Origin: Dendrophyllia cribrosa
Lineage: Eukaryota; Cnidaria; Anthozoa; Scleractinia; Dendrophylliidae
NCBI GenBank assembly: GCA_024195265.1
Contig: JAJLRJ010000009.1
Location: 7,282,997 to 7,346,996 of the forward strand
Length of the DNA stretch: 64,000 bases
Direction: 5' to 3'
This document shows, piece after piece, positions 62,601-64,000 of the stretch (position 1 is the first letter of the stretch; each line of letters opens with the position of its first letter). Under the pieces are notes generated by a model, which had not been told where the DNA came from, did no database searches, and saw only the letters and a program-made list of their open reading frames with translations. The translations under genes and the position numbers were made by a program.

Positions 62601-63534
62601 GAAAGTGACGTCAAAGACTCAAACATACCTCACGGGTTGTAATTATAATAACAATCAGCATAAAAATTTGCACGAAGAATTAGTCCAAAGTTTTTGTTGC
62701 TTTTCGCGTGATTTTCAATACTTATTGTTATTAAAATTTCAACCCGTGAGGTATGTTTGAGCCTTTGACGTCACTTTCTCCCATTCGCAACCAAGCCTTG
62801 GAACAAGGTTGATTAATGGCGGCCGTAAATTCTCGGAAATAAATGTTAAAATAAAATGACTTCTGATGTTCGTAATGGATTGAAATTTGGCAAGATGAGT
62901 AAGAAAGTCTAATTGTACACGAAAATGTAAAAAAATGAAAATCAAAAATTTGATCACAGGGGCACTTTAAATCTCTTACCTCTCAATTTATCAATTTCAT
63001 CTAGGGAAAGTGCCGTGCCAAAAACATAAAGATCCATCACTGCTCCATGGAACTGGTGATTTGTCATGTGACCGTCATTACCAATCTTGTAAGGCTTTCC
63101 CGTCGGTATGTAAAAACTATAGTCTGAAGGAGTATATTCTTTTTTAGCTACTTCTTTACCGTTGGCATGGATTAGCACAATCCCTGTCAAGTGGTCCCAC
63201 GTGACTGCCACGTGCGTCCAGGTACTCAAAGAAAGTTCAATGCTTTCTATATTCCACCACCTAGTAGCTTGGTGGCTGTGGCGCTGGAAATTGATCTTCT
63301 GATTTTTAGTGTAAAGGAAAAACTGCCATGGCCAATGCCAGTCACTATAGATCGTTTCTATCACTTCAGGGATCAATGTGGTTTGTTTTATCCAACAGGA
63401 AATTGTAAAACTTCGGCCGTTTAGATTGATTATCGGGGCAGTGGCAAAGGAATCTGATTGGCTGAAAATGGGAGCCTTGCTGCCTGGACACCGCCCTTCA
63501 ACAAAGAATTTCGATCCACGGAAACTGAAAAAAA
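40735..63534 (-). CDS. Receptor tyrosine kinase: LamG-like, three FNIII, TM, kinase with insert (5' end outside window)
   Basis: Single-pass cell-surface receptor kinase. Minus-strand exons in order: 62990-63534 (LamG-like jelly roll, with [10 protein letters not shown] and [13 protein letters not shown]), 60437-60730, 58779-59075 and 57969-58262 (one FNIII each; all have an SCW, SCR or LRC cysteine), 57465-57639 (TM near [20 protein letters not shown]), 55825-56030 ([12 protein letters not shown] loop, VAVK lysine), 53924-54108 (C-helix EEIEIMK, hinge [11 protein letters not shown]), 49787-50329 (acidic kinase insert, then FAWQIAQGM), 46060-46271 ([19 protein letters not shown]), 45422-45462, 44106-44202, 40735-40924 ([11 protein letters not shown] and tail). 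The phases agree at all eleven junctions and give 1025 codons plus stop. All catalytic residues are present. The activation segment has one Tyr; the tail has AYYNEN, a possible Grb2-type YxN site. The LamG exon starts mid-codon, so a signal-peptide exon lies to the right. Closest class not assigned. Confidence 0.92.
40964..41342. repeat. CAGCGTATG-rich MITE family M, copy 1
   Basis: Filled with AGCGTATG/CATACGCT words in both directions. Ends with ACGCAATAGTGTGACAGGGCC. It is an inverted-orientation relative of 52688-53093 and shares a TTTTTAAGCATGCTTAAAAA centre. The left end is less clear. Lies in the last intron of the receptor kinase, about 40 bp upstream of its final exon. Confidence 0.8.
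41616..41637. repeat. Poly-G tract
   Basis: About 22 G in a row in the last receptor kinase intron. Confidence 0.9.
41720..41807. repeat. 88-bp palindrome
   Basis: AGCTAATTAAAATGCGAGGGG is mirrored by CCCCTCGCATTGTAATTAGCT, and ATTATGTATTAATATGCA by TGCATATTAATACATAAT; the loop is about 10 bases. Confidence 0.8.
41890..42211 (-). pseudogene. Broken N-terminal fragment of a second Crypton/KIAA1958-like recombinase
   Basis: From the ATG at 42211 the frame has an acidic leader, then [20 protein letters not shown], a stop at 41936-41938, and the same frame continues [14 protein letters not shown] segment of the form 'IP.NT..ST.W....DW...RN' is typical of the N-terminal part of cnidarian KIAA1958/DUF3504 proteins; the 32217 gene has the comparable STKTWLNVFNEWKLQRN. 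The catalytic half is absent nearby. The stop could come from a single C-to-T change of an Arg codon. Lies in the last intron of the receptor kinase, same strand. The family call rests on this short motif. Confidence 0.55.
42721..42870. repeat. 150-bp palindrome
   Basis: TATAGACACTTTTAATAAAT to ATTTATTAAAAGGGTCTATA. The inner arms ATTCTTTTGAATT and AATTCAAAAGAAT meet at the centre. Receptor kinase intron. Confidence 0.8.
42895..43282. repeat. TTAA-flanked MITE (piggyBac-like)
   Basis: TTAA-ACAAGGACACTGACTATAAA at the left, TTTATAGTCAGTGTCCTTGT-TTAA at the right: 23-base perfect ends with TTAA on both sides. No transposase. Confidence 0.85.
43292..43977. repeat. Inverted-repeat element family H, copy 2
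   Basis: CCTCAGGTAAATTAAGGCAA at the left, TTGCCTTAATTTACCTGAGG at the right. Further pairing: GGGGGTGGTCTATC with GATAGACCACCCCC, and CATGAGAACTCA with TGAGTTCTCATG. It starts only 9 bp after the preceding TTAA element. Confidence 0.85.
44490..44755 (-). repeat. Possible 3' end of a Penelope-like or other retroelement
   Basis: The minus strand has a short frame ending near 44555, then GACGAAGGTTCGCTTTGGCG and GCTAGCGCTCGAAACGTC. CTCGAAACGTC next to a GACGAAG box resembles terminal segments of Penelope-like elements, some of which hold hammerhead-type ribozymes. Here the catalytic core is imperfect. Weak call. Confidence 0.3.
44819..45097. repeat. Diverged tandem array, unit about 24 bp
   Basis: TATAAACCGATTCCAATCC and variants repeat around ten times, with ATC(T)ATCTA spacers. 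Receptor kinase intron. Confidence 0.8.
47031..47540. repeat. Inverted-repeat element with a tRNA-like insert
   Basis: CGCCGGGGCTGATTTCCCTTT and CGTAAACGGTCGATGCCAT at the left face ATGGCATCGACCGTTTATG and AAAGGGAAATGTGCGTCGCC at the right. CGGTCGATGCCAT is tandemly repeated inside. A tRNA-like piece (GTGGTCTAGTGGTAAAGGAG, then GGTTCCGGGTTCGATTC) lies at 47352-47424 on the plus strand and lacks a matched acceptor stem. Confidence 0.7.
48341..48503. repeat. hAT-like MITE, nested
   Basis: CAGGGGCGTAGCTACC at the left and CTGGCTACGCCCCCG at the right; GTACGCAC words and a GTGCGTACCT repeat inside. CAGGGGCGTAG ends are common in hAT-type MITEs. Confidence 0.65.
48643..48940. repeat. hAT-like MITE with CAGTGGCGGATCC ends, nested
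   Basis: CAGTGGCGGATCCAGGG at the left, CCCTGGATCCGCCTCTG at the right. The inner G-runs are mirrored by CCGGACCCCCCTTTCAGA. TTTTA lies at both outer borders. Confidence 0.75.
50852..51039. repeat. 188-bp near-perfect palindromic MITE
   Basis: CAATAGGCCATTTCCGAGTT to AACTCGGAAATGGCCTATTG. Arms of about 85 bases with GCCTCTCTATCAAAGCGAGG. It lies about 520 bp upstream of the kinase-insert exon. Confidence 0.85.
52688..53093. repeat. CAGCGTATG-rich MITE family M, copy 2 (both ends intact)
   Basis: GGCCCTGTCACACTATTGCG at the left, CGCAATAGTGTGACAGAGCC at the right. More than a dozen AGCGTATG/CATACGCT words in between and a TTTTTAAGCATGCTTAAAAA centre. 406 bp. Confidence 0.85.
53107..53182 (+). 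repeat. tRNA-like segment, Leu/Ser type, degenerate
   Basis: GGTGGCCGAATGGTGTAAAGCGC fits a class II A-box and D-arm, and GCGGTTCAAGTATCGC a weak B-box. The anticodon arm is not formed and the T-loop is altered, so it is probably a SINE head. It directly follows the family M element. Confidence 0.4.
53485..53621. repeat. 137-bp inverted-repeat element
   Basis: ATTTCGGCTAACGCATTGTTGTACCC-type ends face each other (ATTCGGCTAACGCATTG and CAATGCGTTAGCCGAAAT). Confidence 0.8.
54253..54990. repeat. Interspersed repeat family I, copy 2
   Basis: CGACTGGGTTTTTGGCGACA, GAACGGCTGATACT, TCTGAGCTCGGTCGGGCAAG and ATGACGTCATGGTT, in the same order as 37697-38165. Receptor kinase intron. Confidence 0.6.
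56060..56409. repeat. Inverted-repeat element family F, copy 2
   Basis: CAGGAGCCCATAATCCCGGAG to CTCCGGGTAATGGGCTCCTG. It differs from the copy at 35031-35374 at only a handful of positions. Flanks GAAAAAA and GAAAAAA fit a 7-bp duplication. It starts 29 bp upstream of the first kinase-domain exon. Confidence 0.85.
59960..60240. repeat. Pieces of family G repeat
   Basis: TATCAAAGCAAGGTCACTTCCAGCCT and a second partial copy TCTAACAAGGTCAACTTC, with TTCCGCTCAAAGGCCAGG, match the right arm of 36326-36539. Receptor kinase intron. Confidence 0.5.
61020..61195 (-). repeat. tRNA-derived SINE with Arg(TCT)-like head at 61078-61150
   Basis: The minus strand forms a good 7-bp acceptor (GGCCTCG with CGAGGTC), a D-arm GGCGCAAGCGGTAGAGC and a T-arm GTGGATTCGAATCCCAC. 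A TCT anticodon sits in the loop, but U33 is absent and the anticodon stem has two mismatches. It is therefore read as a SINE head rather than a functional tRNA. Receptor kinase intron between the LamG and first FNIII exons. Confidence 0.55.
61768..62403 (+). pseudogene. Penelope-like reverse transcriptase relic
   Basis: Pieces in more than one frame: [20 protein letters not shown] with FGSPTYQL (the YGLPK.HKP..P.RPI region), [20 protein letters not shown] (motif A) and [19 protein letters not shown] (motif C, aspartate pair). The order and wording match Penelope-type RT rather than LINE or LTR types. Frameshifts, stops and a GC-rich garbled stretch near 62160-62230 break the frame, and no endonuclease domain is seen. 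The right side is cut by a TTAA element at 62409. It lies antisense inside the receptor kinase intron between the LamG and FNIII exons. Confidence 0.75.
62409..62970. repeat. TTAA-flanked foldback family D, copy 2 (piggyBac-like)
   Basis: TTAA-AGTGCCCCTGTGATC at the left, GATCACAGGGGCACT-TTAA at the right. Nearly identical to 26839-27399 over its full length. The right border lies 19 bp from the end of the LamG exon, and the left border interrupts the Penelope relic. Confidence 0.9.
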
Positions 63535-64000
63535 AAAGCAAAAATACACTCTGAACTCAAAAGGTGTAACTGGCCCTAATTTTCATATTAGAACGTCGCA
63601 TTGTTCCCCAATTTCCCTCCCCAATCAAGTCGTCAAGAAGCAGTCAATGGCATACGTGCTTAGCATTGTTAGACACCAGTAGTCAGATAACTTCGATATC
63701 AGAGTAAATATCCAAAAAAACATTCGTCCAATGTTGTTATTCAGCCCTTGAGTCTTTGTTATGCATTGTGGAAGCCGTCGGACAGGATGTTCCATTTCTT
63801 GGGTATGTTGATGTTGTAAATCAGTTCCCTATGACGAAACTGGTTTGAGTGGCAGCATGCAGGGTTTAGCTTTAGTACTTTCAGACAATGCCTACAACCA
63901 AAAGGAAGGGGTGACCCCGTAGCTGTCCAAACGATGTCTGTGATTGGCGAACGATACAATTGATATATCAATTGAACAATGCCCCTATCCCTAATCCCTA
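63535..64000. other. Upstream intron of the receptor kinase, no feature recognised
   Basis: This stretch follows the acceptor of the LamG exon (minus strand) and should be intron. A 70-codon minus-strand frame at 63759-63971 was not recognised, and no signal-peptide exon could be identified. Confidence 0.5.

Noticed and set aside
62422..62957. Two related open frames on opposite strands
   Set aside because: They are the inverted arms of the family D element, and the same frame appears at 27168-27386.
63759..63971. Signal-peptide exon of the receptor kinase
   Set aside because: The 70-codon frame has no hydrophobic leader and no matching phase-2 donor was seen.

Overview
This is a eukaryotic nuclear window: every gene except one is split by GT-AG introns, the intergenic DNA is AT-rich, and the whole stretch is full of short inverted-repeat transposons, tRNA-derived SINEs and G-tracts. 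The protein types (a TBC RabGAP, a neuroglobin-like globin, a LamG/FNIII receptor tyrosine kinase, a DUF3504/Crypton-type tyrosine recombinase, a Penelope-type reverse transcriptase relic) and the repeat types suggest an anthozoan cnidarian, most likely a stony coral. Species cannot be set from the sequence alone.

Layout. 1-6208: intergenic, holding a terminal-inverted-repeat element that carries a SINE dimer, then several foldback elements. 6209-22055 (+): a complete 19-exon TBC-domain RabGAP (637 aa); its exon phases close exactly, with arginine and glutamine fingers intact, one GC-AG intron and an 88-bp tandem array in intron 13. 22056-24806: repeat-rich spacer. 24807-30250 (-): a complete three-exon, 162-aa globin with distal and proximal His and an unusually short CD corner. 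32217-33582 (+): a single-exon DUF3504-type tyrosine recombinase with one frameshift, bracketed by hairpins that share one motif. 33583-40734: repeat-filled spacer. 40735-63534 (-): the 3' twelve exons (1025 codons) of a receptor tyrosine kinase, LamG-like - FNIII x3 - TM - split kinase with a long insert; its 5' end lies beyond the window. Its introns host a broken second recombinase fragment, a Penelope RT relic and many non-autonomous transposons, three of which sit within about 30 bp of splice sites.

The genes do not form a pathway; they are ordinary neighbours in an animal genome. The repeat landscape is itself informative: at least five TTAA-flanked (piggyBac-like) foldback elements, TA-flanked (Tc1/mariner-like) elements, hAT-like ends, and a near-identical pair of elements with apparent 7-bp target duplications. 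No autonomous transposase for these was seen here, so all appear to be mobilised in trans.

Exon coordinates come from hand reading of splice sites and reading-frame continuity. Repeat boundaries were found by eye, comparing inverted arms, and may be off by a few bases. No database search or folding calculation was run.
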